DNA of 26,121 bases from CAG-390 sp003523225 (GTDB taxonomy: Bacteria > Bacillota > Clostridia > Oscillospirales > CAG-272): the NCBI GenBank assembly GCA_902461815.1, contig CABPZE010000027.1, forward strand, positions 1-26,121, in the 5' to 3' direction. The first letter of the stretch is position 1. The number at the start of each line of letters is the position of its first letter. Below are positions 14,930-22,560 of this stretch, piece by piece. The translations under genes were made by a program, and so were the position numbers. The notes below the pieces were generated by a model. That model ran no database searches. It was not told the DNA's origin and was given only the letters and a program-made list of their open reading frames with translations.

Positions 14930-15686
14930 AGAAGAACTTACCGAAGAATACGAACGCAGTCGCTCCTACGATGTTCATGCCGGAATGGCAATGTACGGTC
15001 CGGACGGCACAATAACACCATCAGGACTGCAGAAGCTGGTCGTCGATATGATAGAGTCACATCTCGAAGGCATAGAAATGGGTGAGCAGGCACTGATCGA
15101 CCGTCTCGGAATGTCATGGGTACTGCTTTCAACTCATATTGAGCTGAACAGATCCATAAGCCCCGGAGAGCATCTGATTGGGCACACATGGAACTCCGGC
15201 ATTAATCCCCCGATATTCCGCCGAGATTTTGTGTTTCTTGACGCGACGGGAGAGCGCGCGGCGCTGGGTGCGACATATTCAACGCTTCTGTCGGTAAGCG
15301 ACAGAAGGTTCTGCACCGACCGCGCGATAATAGGCAGCTTCAAGCTGCCCGCTGGTGAGAAGATCGCCGCCGCTCCGCGCCGTGCCCCAAGGCTTGACGG
15401 CTTTGAGGCGGTCGAGGTGCGCCGTGCGCGCCCCTCAATGACCGACGCGATGGGACACGTCAATAACACACGCTACGGTGAGTTTGTGTACGATGCCATG
15501 ACTGCCGACGAGCGCGCGCGGATGAGATCACTCAGGGCGCTTGACGTGTGGTTTGCAGCCGAAATGCGAGAGGGGGACGAATTCAGGGTCGAAAAGGCAA
15601 TGACTCCTGACGGACTTGCTGTGCGCGGAGTTCTGTTGCCCGGTGGCGCACAGTCCTTTCTCATGAAGCTGACATTTTCCGATTGA
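14922..15686 (+). CDS. Acyl-ACP thioesterase family protein
   Basis: A 254-residue double-hotdog protein of the bacterial acyl-ACP thioesterase family, which releases fatty acids from acyl carrier protein. The N-terminal hotdog begins with YDVHAGMAMYGPDGTITPSG, and WVLLSTHIEL forms its central strand. The second hotdog has the signature DAMGHVNNTRYGEF (175-188). The length is usual for the family. It is the last gene of the overlapping operon and starts inside the preceding gene. Its presence suggests that the operon acts on lipids or membrane fatty acids. An inverted repeat 37 bases after the stop may end the transcript. Confidence 0.88.
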   Translation: MDKEELTEEYERSRSYDVHAGMAMYGPDGTITPSGLQKLVVDMIESHLEGIEMGEQALIDRLGMSWVLLSTHIELNRSISPGEHLIGHTWNSGINPPIFRRDFVFLDATGERAALGATYSTLLSVSDRRFCTDRAIIGSFKLPAGEKIAAAPRRAPRLDGFEAVEVRRARPSMTDAMGHVNNTRYGEFVYDAMTADERARMRSLRALDVWFAAEMREGDEFRVEKAMTPDGLAVRGVLLPGGAQSFLMKLTFSD

Positions 15687-15722
15687 AACAGGCAATTCTG
15701 AATTATTTATGACATGGCATTT

Positions 15723-15761
15723 CATATCCGGACTGGCGTTTTGCGCGACAGCCCGGATATG
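15723..15761 (+). terminator. Inverted repeat after the thioesterase gene
   Basis: CATATCCGG and CCGGATATG are perfect arms with further pairing inside (CTG/CAG). There is no clean T run after it (TTCGTTATAATA), so it is a weak terminator or a transcript-end stabilising hairpin. Confidence 0.45.
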
Positions 15762-15857
15762 TTCGTTATAATACACAAATACGTCCAACTTATGTGGTGA
15801 TATATGCGCCGATGCGACAAAATAATAAAAATGTTCTAAAAGAAGATGCAGGATTGC

Positions 15858-15886
15858 TTGACTTGACACTGCAAAAGTAATATAAT
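15858..15886 (+). promoter_or_regulatory. Sigma-A promoter of serC-serA
   Basis: TTGACT (15858-15863) and a perfect TATAAT (15881-15886) are 17 bases apart. The leader is about 30 bases and contains the AAAGGAG site; no attenuator or riboswitch fits in this length. Confidence 0.85.
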
Positions 15887-15922
15887 ATTAGAGATAATAT
15901 TTTTTACAAAGGAGTTTATATC

Positions 15923-17014
15923 ATGAACCGTATATATAATTTCTCGGCTGGTCCTTCCATGCTTCCGCTTCCCGTGCTTGAGCGCGCCGCAAGCGAGCTT
16001 GTCTGCTATGGTGACAGCGGTATGTCCGTTATGGAGATGTCCCACCGCTCACCCGATTTTGAGCCGATAATTCAGTCTGCCGAAGCCTCTCTGCGCAAGC
16101 TGATGAACATTCCCGACAATTACGCCGTGCTCTTCCTACAGGGCGGAGCCTCTACTCAGTTTGCTGCTGTCCCGCTTAATCTTCTTCCTGAGGGCGGCAA
16201 GGCTGACTATATAGTTTCCGGTCAGTTTTCCGGCAAGGCTTACACCGAGGCTCAGAAATACGGCGATGTGGCTCTGGCGGCAACCTCAAAGCCGGATAAC
16301 TTTACATACATTCCTGCAACTACCCGTGAATCCTTCCGTCCCGACGCCTCATATGTTCACATCTGCTTCAACAATACAATCTACGGCACAAAATACAATT
16401 ACATTCCCGACACCGGGGATATTCCGCTTGTAGCCGATATGTCCTCCTGCATACTTTCCGAGCCTGTGGATGTCACCCGCTTCGGTGTTATCTATGCCGG
16501 CGCGCAGAAGAATGTTGCTCCTGCGGGACTTACGATCGTAATTGTTCGCCGCGACCTGCTGGGACACGCTCGCCCGGTATGTCCTACCATGCTTGACTGG
16601 AAGCCGATGGCGGAAAACGGCTCGATGTACAACACTCCTCCCTGCTACAATATTTATATGGCGGGGCTGGTGTTTGACTATCTGCTTGGCGAGGGCGGTC
16701 TTGAGGAGATGAAGCGCCGCAACGAGCGCAAGGCGGCATTGCTTTACGATTATCTTGATTCCCAGAGCTACTATATCGCCCCCGTGCGTCCCGACTGCCG
16801 TTCGATGATGAACGTCACCTTCGTTACGGGAGATGCGGCGCTTGACAAGAAATTTGCCGCCGAGGCGGGAGACGCCGGACTCAAGAATATCAAGGGACAC
16901 CGTTCGGTCGGCGGTATGAGAGCCTCTATTTACAACGCCATGCCCTATGAGGGAGTGGAAAAGCTCGTGAGCTTCATGCGTGAGTTTGCCGCGAACAATC
17001 CCAAAACCGTCTGA
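15923..17014 (+). CDS. serC: Phosphoserine aminotransferase
   Basis: A 363-residue class V PLP enzyme converting 3-phosphohydroxypyruvate and glutamate to phosphoserine. Family signatures are NFSAGPSMLP at the N-terminus, FLQGGAS at 72-78, HICFNNTIYGT at 146-156, and the PLP lysine Lys196 in YAGAQKNVAPAG. The C-terminal GHRSVGGMRASIYNA is also typical. AAAGGAG precedes the start by a normal distance. serA follows after 24 bases, so two consecutive steps of serine synthesis are co-transcribed. Confidence 0.97.
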   Translation: MNRIYNFSAGPSMLPLPVLERAASELVCYGDSGMSVMEMSHRSPDFEPIIQSAEASLRKLMNIPDNYAVLFLQGGASTQFAAVPLNLLPEGGKADYIVSGQFSGKAYTEAQKYGDVALAATSKPDNFTYIPATTRESFRPDASYVHICFNNTIYGTKYNYIPDTGDIPLVADMSSCILSEPVDVTRFGVIYAGAQKNVAPAGLTIVIVRRDLLGHARPVCPTMLDWKPMAENGSMYNTPPCYNIYMAGLVFDYLLGEGGLEEMKRRNERKAALLYDYLDSQSYYIAPVRPDCRSMMNVTFVTGDAALDKKFAAEAGDAGLKNIKGHRSVGGMRASIYNAMPYEGVEKLVSFMREFAANNPKTV

Positions 17015-17038
17015 ACATCTGATTGGAGTAATATTGAA

Positions 17039-18211
17039 ATGAAAAATATTAAACTGATGAACAAGATCGCTGCGGTCGGCACTGATATTTTTGACCGCGC
17101 GGAATACACCGTAGACGCGGAGCTTCCGCTTGAATCGGCGGATGCGCTGATGGTGCGCTCTGCGGCGCTTCACGACGTCGAGCTTCCCGCGCGTGTGCTG
17201 GCTATTGCCCGCTGTGGCGCGGGTGTGAACAATATCCCGGTTGAAAAATGCGCCGAGCAGGGCGTGGTCGTCTTCAACACTCCCGGAGCCAACGCCAACG
17301 GCGTTAAGGAGCTTACCGTGTGCGCGCTGGCGCTTGCTTCCCGCGATATTGCCGGCGGCATCGAATGGGCGTCCTCCCTTGAGGGCGACGTTGCGGCGCA
17401 GGTCGAAAAGGGCAAGTCTGCCTTCGGCGGGGTTGAATTTTCCGGCAAGACGCTCGGTGTTATCGGACTTGGCGCTATCGGCGGTCAGGTTGCAAACACA
17501 GCACTGAATCTCGGCATGAAGGTGCTGGGGTACGACCCGTATCTTACCGTTGACGCAGCGTGGAATCTTTCCGGCGGCATCGGACACGCGAAAACTCTTG
17601 ATGAGATCTTCGAGGCGGCGGACTATATCACGCTGCACGTTCCTGCAGTTGCGGCGAATAAGGGAATGATAAATGCCGCAAGCATCGCAAAGATGAAGGA
17701 CGGAGTGCGCATTATCAACCTGGCGCGCGCCGACCTCGCGGTTGCGGCGGACGTCAAAGCGGCGCTTGCCTCCGGAAAGGTTGCAAGCTATGTCACCGAT
17801 TTCCCCACTGCCGAAACCGTCGGGGTAAAGGGGATCGTAAATATTCCGCACCTTGGCGCGTCTACCGAGGAATCCGAGGACAATTGCGCCGTCATGGCTG
17901 CCCGTCAGCTTGACGCTTATCTTAAGACCGGAAACATCCGCAACTCCGTCAACTATCCGACGGTCGAGATGCCGATGGGCGCGGGTACGCGTATCTGCGT
18001 GCTTCACGCCAACATTCCGGCGGTCATTGCAAATATCTCGGGCGTGCTTTCCGAGCGCGGAATAAACATTGAAAACCTCACCAACAAGTCAAAGGGCGAC
18101 AACGCCTACACGCTGGTTGAGACTACCGGAGCGCTTGACGCCGCAGTCGCCGCCACGGTAAAGAGTGAGATCGAAGCGCTTGAGGGTATCCACCGCGTAA
18201 GAGTTATCTGA
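17039..18211 (+). CDS. serA: D-3-phosphoglycerate dehydrogenase with ACT domain
   Basis: A 390-residue enzyme for the first step of serine synthesis. The NAD-binding motif GLGAIG is at 143-148. Catalytic Arg230 is in INLARADL and His271 in IPHLGASTEE; the acidic partner is probably Glu259. A C-terminal ACT domain (about 318-390, starting TRICVLHANIPAVI) could give feedback control by serine. The loop after Arg230 reads ADLAVAAD rather than the common GxxVDE, so this is a divergent member, but the linkage to serC settles the role. The ribosome site GGAGTAAT precedes ATG. A strong terminator follows. Confidence 0.93.
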   Translation: MKNIKLMNKIAAVGTDIFDRAEYTVDAELPLESADALMVRSAALHDVELPARVLAIARCGAGVNNIPVEKCAEQGVVVFNTPGANANGVKELTVCALALASRDIAGGIEWASSLEGDVAAQVEKGKSAFGGVEFSGKTLGVIGLGAIGGQVANTALNLGMKVLGYDPYLTVDAAWNLSGGIGHAKTLDEIFEAADYITLHVPAVAANKGMINAASIAKMKDGVRIINLARADLAVAADVKAALASGKVASYVTDFPTAETVGVKGIVNIPHLGASTEESEDNCAVMAARQLDAYLKTGNIRNSVNYPTVEMPMGAGTRICVLHANIPAVIANISGVLSERGINIENLTNKSKGDNAYTLVETTGALDAAVAATVKSEIEALEGIHRVRVI

Positions 18212-18252
18212 GCAGAACGGATGACCCGATAGATCCGATAAAGGATAAAATA

Positions 18253-18300
18253 TGGCTGCCGCGTGGCTGATCTGGGTCAGTCCCTGCGGCAGTCTTTTTT
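18253..18300 (+). terminator. Intrinsic terminator of serC-serA
   Basis: CTGCCGC (18256-18262) and GCGGCAG (18286-18292) form the stem, with CTGA/TCAG pairing inside, followed by TCTTTTTT. Confidence 0.85.
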
Positions 18301-18367
18301 GCGCTTTCGATCCCGTATAAAAAGCAGATTTTTTCTCTTTTGCGGCAATAAAAGCTGAAAAACTAAT

Positions 18368-18395
18368 TTGATTTCAGCCGGAAATATGGTATAAT
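18368..18395 (+). promoter_or_regulatory. Promoter of ligA
   Basis: TTGATT (18368-18373) and a perfect TATAAT (18390-18395) are 16 bases apart, 33 bases before the ligA start. Confidence 0.65.
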
Positions 18396-18428
18396 ATATT
18401 GTAATGTTGAATTTGACCGAGGTACGGC

Positions 18429-20462
18429 ATGAGTAGTAAAAAAGATCCCGCCGATATTCGCGGCGAGCTTGAAGCACTGCGCCGAGAGGTGGCATACCAC
18501 GCGCGTAAATATTATGTTGACGATGCGCCGGAGATATCCGATTACGATTATGATATGCTCTATCGCCGTCTTGAGGAGCTTGAGGCGGCGCACCCTGAGT
18601 TTTTTGACCCTGAATCCCCGACTCAGCGCGTCGGGGGCGCTCCGCTTGAGCGATTTGAAAAGGTCACGCACCGGGTTCCGCTTAATTCCCTTACCGATGT
18701 TTTTTCCTTTGAAGAGCTGAAAGAATATCTCAGGAGCGCCGAGGCGCAGCTGAGAGAGGCAAATATCACTCCCGAGTGGTCGGTAGAGCCGAAGATAGAC
18801 GGGCTTTCGGTAGCACTGACCTACGCGAACGGTGTGTTTGTGCGCGGAGCGACACGCGGCGACGGCAACGTAGGAGAGGACGTTACTCAAAATATACGCA
18901 CGATCTTCTCGCTTCCTATGACGCTGCCGGAGCCGCTTAACATCACCATACGCGGTGAGGTCTATATGCCGCGCGCGGTTTTTGAGTCGATAAACGCAAA
19001 GCGAGAGGCGGCGGGGCAGACGCTTATGGCAAATCCCCGGAATGCTGCGGCGGGATCATTGCGTCAGCTCGACCCAAAGATCGCCGCGGAAAGACGGCTT
19101 GACGTATTTATTTTCAATCTTCAGGAGGGAAGCCTCTGGGCTGACGGTCATGAGCCTGTGTCGCACGCCGGGACGCTTGATCGGCTTTGCGAGCTTGGCT
19201 TGCCCGTGATAGGCGAAAGAATAATTGCGCGCACGCATGAGGAAATTTTTTCACATATCGGGCGGCTTGGCGAGCTTCGGGACGGGCTTGCCTACGATAT
19301 CGACGGAGTGGTGATAAAGCTCGACTCACTTGCCGGGCGGCGCGTGCTCGGTGAGGGCACAAAAACTCCGAAATGGGCGGTGGCGTACAAATTCCCGCCG
19401 GAGACGAAATTTACAAGGCTTACCGACATCACCGTGGCTGTCGGGCGCACCGGAGTCCTGACCCCGGCGGCGGTGCTTGAGCCTGTCCGGCTTGCCGGAA
19501 CAACGGTCAGCCGTGCAACTCTGCACAACATTGATTTCATCCGCGAGCGCGGGATAATGATAGGCGATACCGTCGCGGTCCGCAAGGCGGGGGATATAAT
19601 TCCGGAGATCGTGGAAGCCTGTCCCGAAAAGAGGGACGGAAGCGAGCGTCCATTTTCAATGCCCGAGAGGTGTCCCTCCTGCGGCGAGCCTGTCACGCGC
19701 GACGAGACCGGCAGCGGGGAAGGTGCGGCGTATCGCTGCACAAACTCGGCGTGCCCGGCACAGCTTTCACGCAGTCTTGAGCATTTTGCGTCAAAGGACG
19801 CAATGAATATCGAGGGGCTGGGTCCTCAGATCATCGAGCTGCTTATTTCAGCCGGACTTGTAAGGACAGCGCCCGACCTTTACGAGCTGAAGCCAGAGCA
19901 GCTTGTTTCCCTTGAGCGTATGGGCGAGCTTTCGGCAAGAAATCTGACCGACGCGATATCCCGCTCAAAGACTGCAGGTCTTGAGCGGCTGATATACGCG
20001 CTGGGCATCCGCAACATCGGAGAGGTTGCGGCGGCGGCAATGGCGGCGCGCTTTGGAACTCTTGATGGCTGTATTGCGGCAACGTATGACGAGCTGTGTT
20101 CAATTGAGGATTTTGGCGATATTACGGCGAGGTGCGTGCTGAATTTCTTCTCGCATCCACAGAATATTGAGCTTTGCAGGCGGCTGACTGCGGCGGGACT
20201 TGTAACCGAGTCAACGGCAAAAAAAGCGGATGACTCGCTTGCGGGGCAGACCTTCGTCCTGACCGGGACACTGCCGAACATGACCCGCGACGAGGCGTCG
20301 GCTCTGATAAAAGCTCACGGAGGCAAGGTGTCGGGGTCTGTTTCAAAAAAGACCTCATATGTTGTGGCGGGAGAAGAGGCAGGCTCAAAGCTGACAAAGG
20401 CGCGCGAGCTTGGGGTCGCCGTTATCGACGAGGCGGCACTTCTTTCAATGCTTGGTGGCTGA
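18429..20462 (+). CDS. ligA: NAD+-dependent DNA ligase
   Basis: A full-length 677-residue ligase that seals nicks in replication and repair. Domains in order: Ia (YYVDDAPEISDYDYD, 28-42), adenylation domain with active-site Lys122 in EPKIDGLS, OB fold with VGRTGVLTPAA, zinc finger with Cys415, Cys418, Cys437 and Cys442, helix-hairpin-helix repeats (about 455-580), and a C-terminal BRCT domain (about 599-677) beginning LAGQTFVLTGTL. Nothing is missing. The AGG of GAGGTACGGC serves as ribosome site for ATG 18429. It has its own promoter and terminator, so it is a single-gene unit. Confidence 0.98.
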   Translation: MSSKKDPADIRGELEALRREVAYHARKYYVDDAPEISDYDYDMLYRRLEELEAAHPEFFDPESPTQRVGGAPLERFEKVTHRVPLNSLTDVFSFEELKEYLRSAEAQLREANITPEWSVEPKIDGLSVALTYANGVFVRGATRGDGNVGEDVTQNIRTIFSLPMTLPEPLNITIRGEVYMPRAVFESINAKREAAGQTLMANPRNAAAGSLRQLDPKIAAERRLDVFIFNLQEGSLWADGHEPVSHAGTLDRLCELGLPVIGERIIARTHEEIFSHIGRLGELRDGLAYDIDGVVIKLDSLAGRRVLGEGTKTPKWAVAYKFPPETKFTRLTDITVAVGRTGVLTPAAVLEPVRLAGTTVSRATLHNIDFIRERGIMIGDTVAVRKAGDIIPEIVEACPEKRDGSERPFSMPERCPSCGEPVTRDETGSGEGAAYRCTNSACPAQLSRSLEHFASKDAMNIEGLGPQIIELLISAGLVRTAPDLYELKPEQLVSLERMGELSARNLTDAISRSKTAGLERLIYALGIRNIGEVAAAAMAARFGTLDGCIAATYDELCSIEDFGDITARCVLNFFSHPQNIELCRRLTAAGLVTESTAKKADDSLAGQTFVLTGTLPNMTRDEASALIKAHGGKVSGSVSKKTSYVVAGEEAGSKLTKARELGVAVIDEAALLSMLGG

Positions 20463-20475
20463 ATACAATTATTTT

Positions 20476-20507
20476 GGGTGTACCTTTTGAGGGTACACCC
20501 TTTTTTT
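20476..20507 (+). terminator. Intrinsic terminator of ligA
   Basis: GGGTGTACC and GGTACACCC form a perfect stem around TTTTGAG, followed by seven T, 14 bases after the ligA stop. Confidence 0.92.
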
Positions 20508-20828
20508 GAAAAAATATTGCGCCTTGCGAGTGGCAAATCCCGGCTTTCCACTTGACCCGTGGACATAGATGTGATATACTGAGTTGCGGGCGCTTGATTT
20601 GCGGCTGTAAACACGAAATTTTGTCGGTAAATTTAATTTACTGCGATATGGAATAATGTGTAAACTTGTGTCCGATTTTTTGCTGTTTACGCAACATCGC
20701 CGAAGATTAGATTTCAGTGAACGATAATCGGCTAAATTAGTTAGATATACGTATAACAAATTAGACGAAAATCTATAATAAAAGGGATATTGAATCGAAT
20801 ATCGCTTTGACGGAAGATGCCGTCCAAA
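20508..20828 (+). other. Noncoding stretch with an orphan promoter
   Basis: There is no convincing gene in these roughly 320 bases, and base composition is more AT-rich than the flanks. A good promoter, TTGACC-17-TATACT, lies at 20552-20580 pointing right, but no coding frame with a ribosome site follows before the opposing amidase gene. A hairpin GACGG...CCGTC lies at about 20810-20823. The transcript would run antisense into the 3' end of the amidase gene unless stopped, so a small RNA or antisense role is possible. Confidence 0.5.
20552..20580 (+). promoter_or_regulatory. Orphan sigma-A promoter
   Basis: TTGACC (20552-20557) and TATACT (20575-20580) are 17 bases apart. The predicted start is near 20587, with no downstream gene on this strand for about 900 bases. 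Confidence 0.5.
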
Positions 20829-21395
20829 TCACAAAAGTCCGAGATATTCAAGCAGTCCGTTGTATATTGCCTCGGCAAAAAGCTCCGGCTCGTCATGCAT
20901 AAGTCTTGCGTCGTTGGGGTTGGTGATAAACCCAAGCTCAAGCAGTACCGCCGGCATACGTGTTTTTCTAAGCACATAAAGACCGCTGCGGGTAACAACA
21001 CCGCGGTTGCGCAGTCCTGTCAGACGGTTGAGCCACTCAAGAATATCCGCGCCAAGCGAAGCCGCCGCCGAGGGCTGTGAGAATACGAGCGCCTCGCTTC
21101 CGCTGGGCGTCGGGCTGTCGGAAGCATTTGTGTGTAGGCTGATAAAGTAGTCAGCTCCCCATGCGTTTGCCTCGTTTACCCGCGCGGCAAGGCTTGTGGT
21201 GTTGCTTGTTCCGAGCTGTGTTGTGGGCGTCGGGCGGGAGAGCTTCACTTCAAAATTCCCGTTTGCCTCAAGAAGCCGGGCAAGCTCCTGCCCTATCGTG
21301 TACACAAGGTCCTGCTCGCGGTATCCGTTGCCCTCGGAGCCTGCGTTGGGATTGACGGGATTGTGTCCCTGATCTATGTAAATTTTATATGCCAT
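20829..21395 (-). CDS. N-acetylmuramoyl-L-alanine amidase (Amidase_3 type), no signal peptide
   Basis: A 188-residue zinc amidase cutting the bond between N-acetylmuramic acid and the peptide stem of peptidoglycan. Zinc ligands and catalytic residues are all visible: His11 (IDQGHNP), Glu27 (GYREQDL), His88 (ISLHTNA) and Glu153 (LLELGFITN). The start at 21395 is supported by GGGGAGG; the longer frame to 21506 would overlap rsmI and lacks family similarity. The protein is just the catalytic domain, with no signal peptide, TM or wall-binding repeats. It may be a mother-cell sporulation enzyme, a phage-type lysin, or exported by other means. Confidence 0.9.
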   Translation of the reverse strand: MAYKIYIDQGHNPVNPNAGSEGNGYREQDLVYTIGQELARLLEANGNFEVKLSRPTPTTQLGTSNTTSLAARVNEANAWGADYFISLHTNASDSPTPSGSEALVFSQPSAAASLGADILEWLNRLTGLRNRGVVTRSGLYVLRKTRMPAVLLELGFITNPNDARLMHDEPELFAEAIYNGLLEYLGLL

Positions 21396-21414
21396 AAAAA
21401 CCTCCCCGAACCGT

Positions 21415-21443
21415 TTGCTTGGGTTCGTTATCCATTGTATTAT
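21415..21443 (+). promoter_or_regulatory. Likely promoter of rsmI
   Basis: TTGCTT (21415-21420) and TATTAT (21438-21443) are 17 bases apart, 50 bases before the rsmI start. It lies within the short divergent gap shared with the amidase gene. Confidence 0.5.
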
Positions 21444-21493
21444 ATGCGGATCTCCAAGGCATGGTGAGGGGGGCAAGGAAAGGATAACTCTGA

Positions 21494-22465
21494 ATGGAAA
21501 CTTCAAAGAAAAATCAGCTTGCTGCGGATGAGGTCATCAGTCCGGCTCACGAGGCGGGCGTTTGCGATGGTGGATCATATAATTATGAAGACGGTGAGCG
21601 CGAGCATAACCGTGTTGAGGGCGGGACGCTTTATCTTGTGGCGACCCCGATCGGAAACCTTGCGGATATGACCTACCGCGCGGTAAAGGTGCTTTCGGAA
21701 GTGGATTTTGTCGCCGCCGAGGACACCCGCAACTCCGGCAGACTGCTTGCAAGATACGGTATTTCAAAGCCGATGGTGTCATATCATGAGCATAACAAGG
21801 CGTCGCGCGGCGCAGAGATAGCCGACCGCCTTGCCGCCGGAGAGAGCTGCGCCCTTGTCACCGACGCGGGGACTCCCGGCATATCCGACCCCGGAGAGGA
21901 CCTTGTGAGTCTGTGTGCCGGTCGGGGAATACCCGTGGTGCCTCTGCCGGGAGCCTGCGCGGGAATTTCGGCGCTTATTGTGTCGGGGCTTCCCACATCC
22001 CGATTTTGCTTTGAGGGCTTCATTCCCGCGTCGGGCAGGGAACGCCGGGAAAGGCTTGCGGAGGTCGCTGCGGAGCGGCGCACCGTGATACTCCATGAAG
22101 CACCGCACCGTCTGCGCGCTACTCTTTCCGATCTTCGCGAGGCGACATGCGGAGAGCGCAGGATCTCGATATGCCGTGAGCTTACAAAGCTCAATGAGCA
22201 GATACTTCGGCTGACGCTTGACGGCGCGGTGGAATATTATGATAAGTGTGAGCCGCGCGGAGAATACGTGCTTGTGCTTGAAGGAGCGGCAAAGTCAGCG
22301 GAGACAGAATTCTGGCGGGGGCTTGACATTGCCGCCCATGTGAGGCATTACATCGAATCCGGAATGCCGGAGCGAGACGCTGTAAAAGCGGCGGCGCGCG
22401 ACCGCGGAGTGCCGAAAAATGCGGTGTATAACGAATACGTGCGGCTGAAAAACGAAGAAAAATGA
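21494..22465 (+). CDS. rsmI: 16S rRNA (cytidine-1402-2'-O)-methyltransferase
   Basis: A 323-residue SAM-dependent tetrapyrrole-methylase-fold enzyme that methylates C1402 in the ribosomal decoding centre. Signatures: GTLYLVATPIGNL (about 43-55), AAEDTRNSGRLL, YHEHNK, LVTDAGTPGISDPGE, PLPGACAGISALIVSGL, LHEAPHRL and CRELTKLNE. It is longer than usual because of about 42 charged residues before the core; no internal start codon lies before the core and AAAGGAT precedes ATG 21494, so the extension appears real. The gene runs divergently from the amidase gene and is followed by asd with its own promoter. Confidence 0.95.
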   Translation: METSKKNQLAADEVISPAHEAGVCDGGSYNYEDGEREHNRVEGGTLYLVATPIGNLADMTYRAVKVLSEVDFVAAEDTRNSGRLLARYGISKPMVSYHEHNKASRGAEIADRLAAGESCALVTDAGTPGISDPGEDLVSLCAGRGIPVVPLPGACAGISALIVSGLPTSRFCFEGFIPASGRERRERLAEVAAERRTVILHEAPHRLRATLSDLREATCGERRISICRELTKLNEQILRLTLDGAVEYYDKCEPRGEYVLVLEGAAKSAETEFWRGLDIAAHVRHYIESGMPERDAVKAAARDRGVPKNAVYNEYVRLKNEEK

Positions 22466-22504
22466 ATTTTTCCGGCTTTTGACTTGCAAATTGTGCCTTT
22501 GGAC

Positions 22505-22533
22505 TTGATTTAGATTTGAGTTTGTGCTATAAT
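22505..22533 (+). promoter_or_regulatory. Sigma-A promoter of asd
   Basis: TTGATT (22505-22510) and a perfect TATAAT (22528-22533) are 17 bases apart, with a 27-base leader that ends in TTTTGGAG before ATG 22561. Confidence 0.75.
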
Positions 22534-22560
22534 ATTAGAAATTGTTTTTTGGAGTCGAAT

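Noticed and set aside
15687..15857. Possible riboswitch or attenuator before serC
   Set aside because: The only structure is the inverted repeat at 15723-15761, which lies upstream of the serC promoter, so it cannot be in the serC leader.
16349..18007. Long minus-strand frame of 552 codons opposite serC and serA
   Set aside because: It is a shadow of two clearly recognised genes, caused by GC-rich codon use; no ribosome site and no family motifs.
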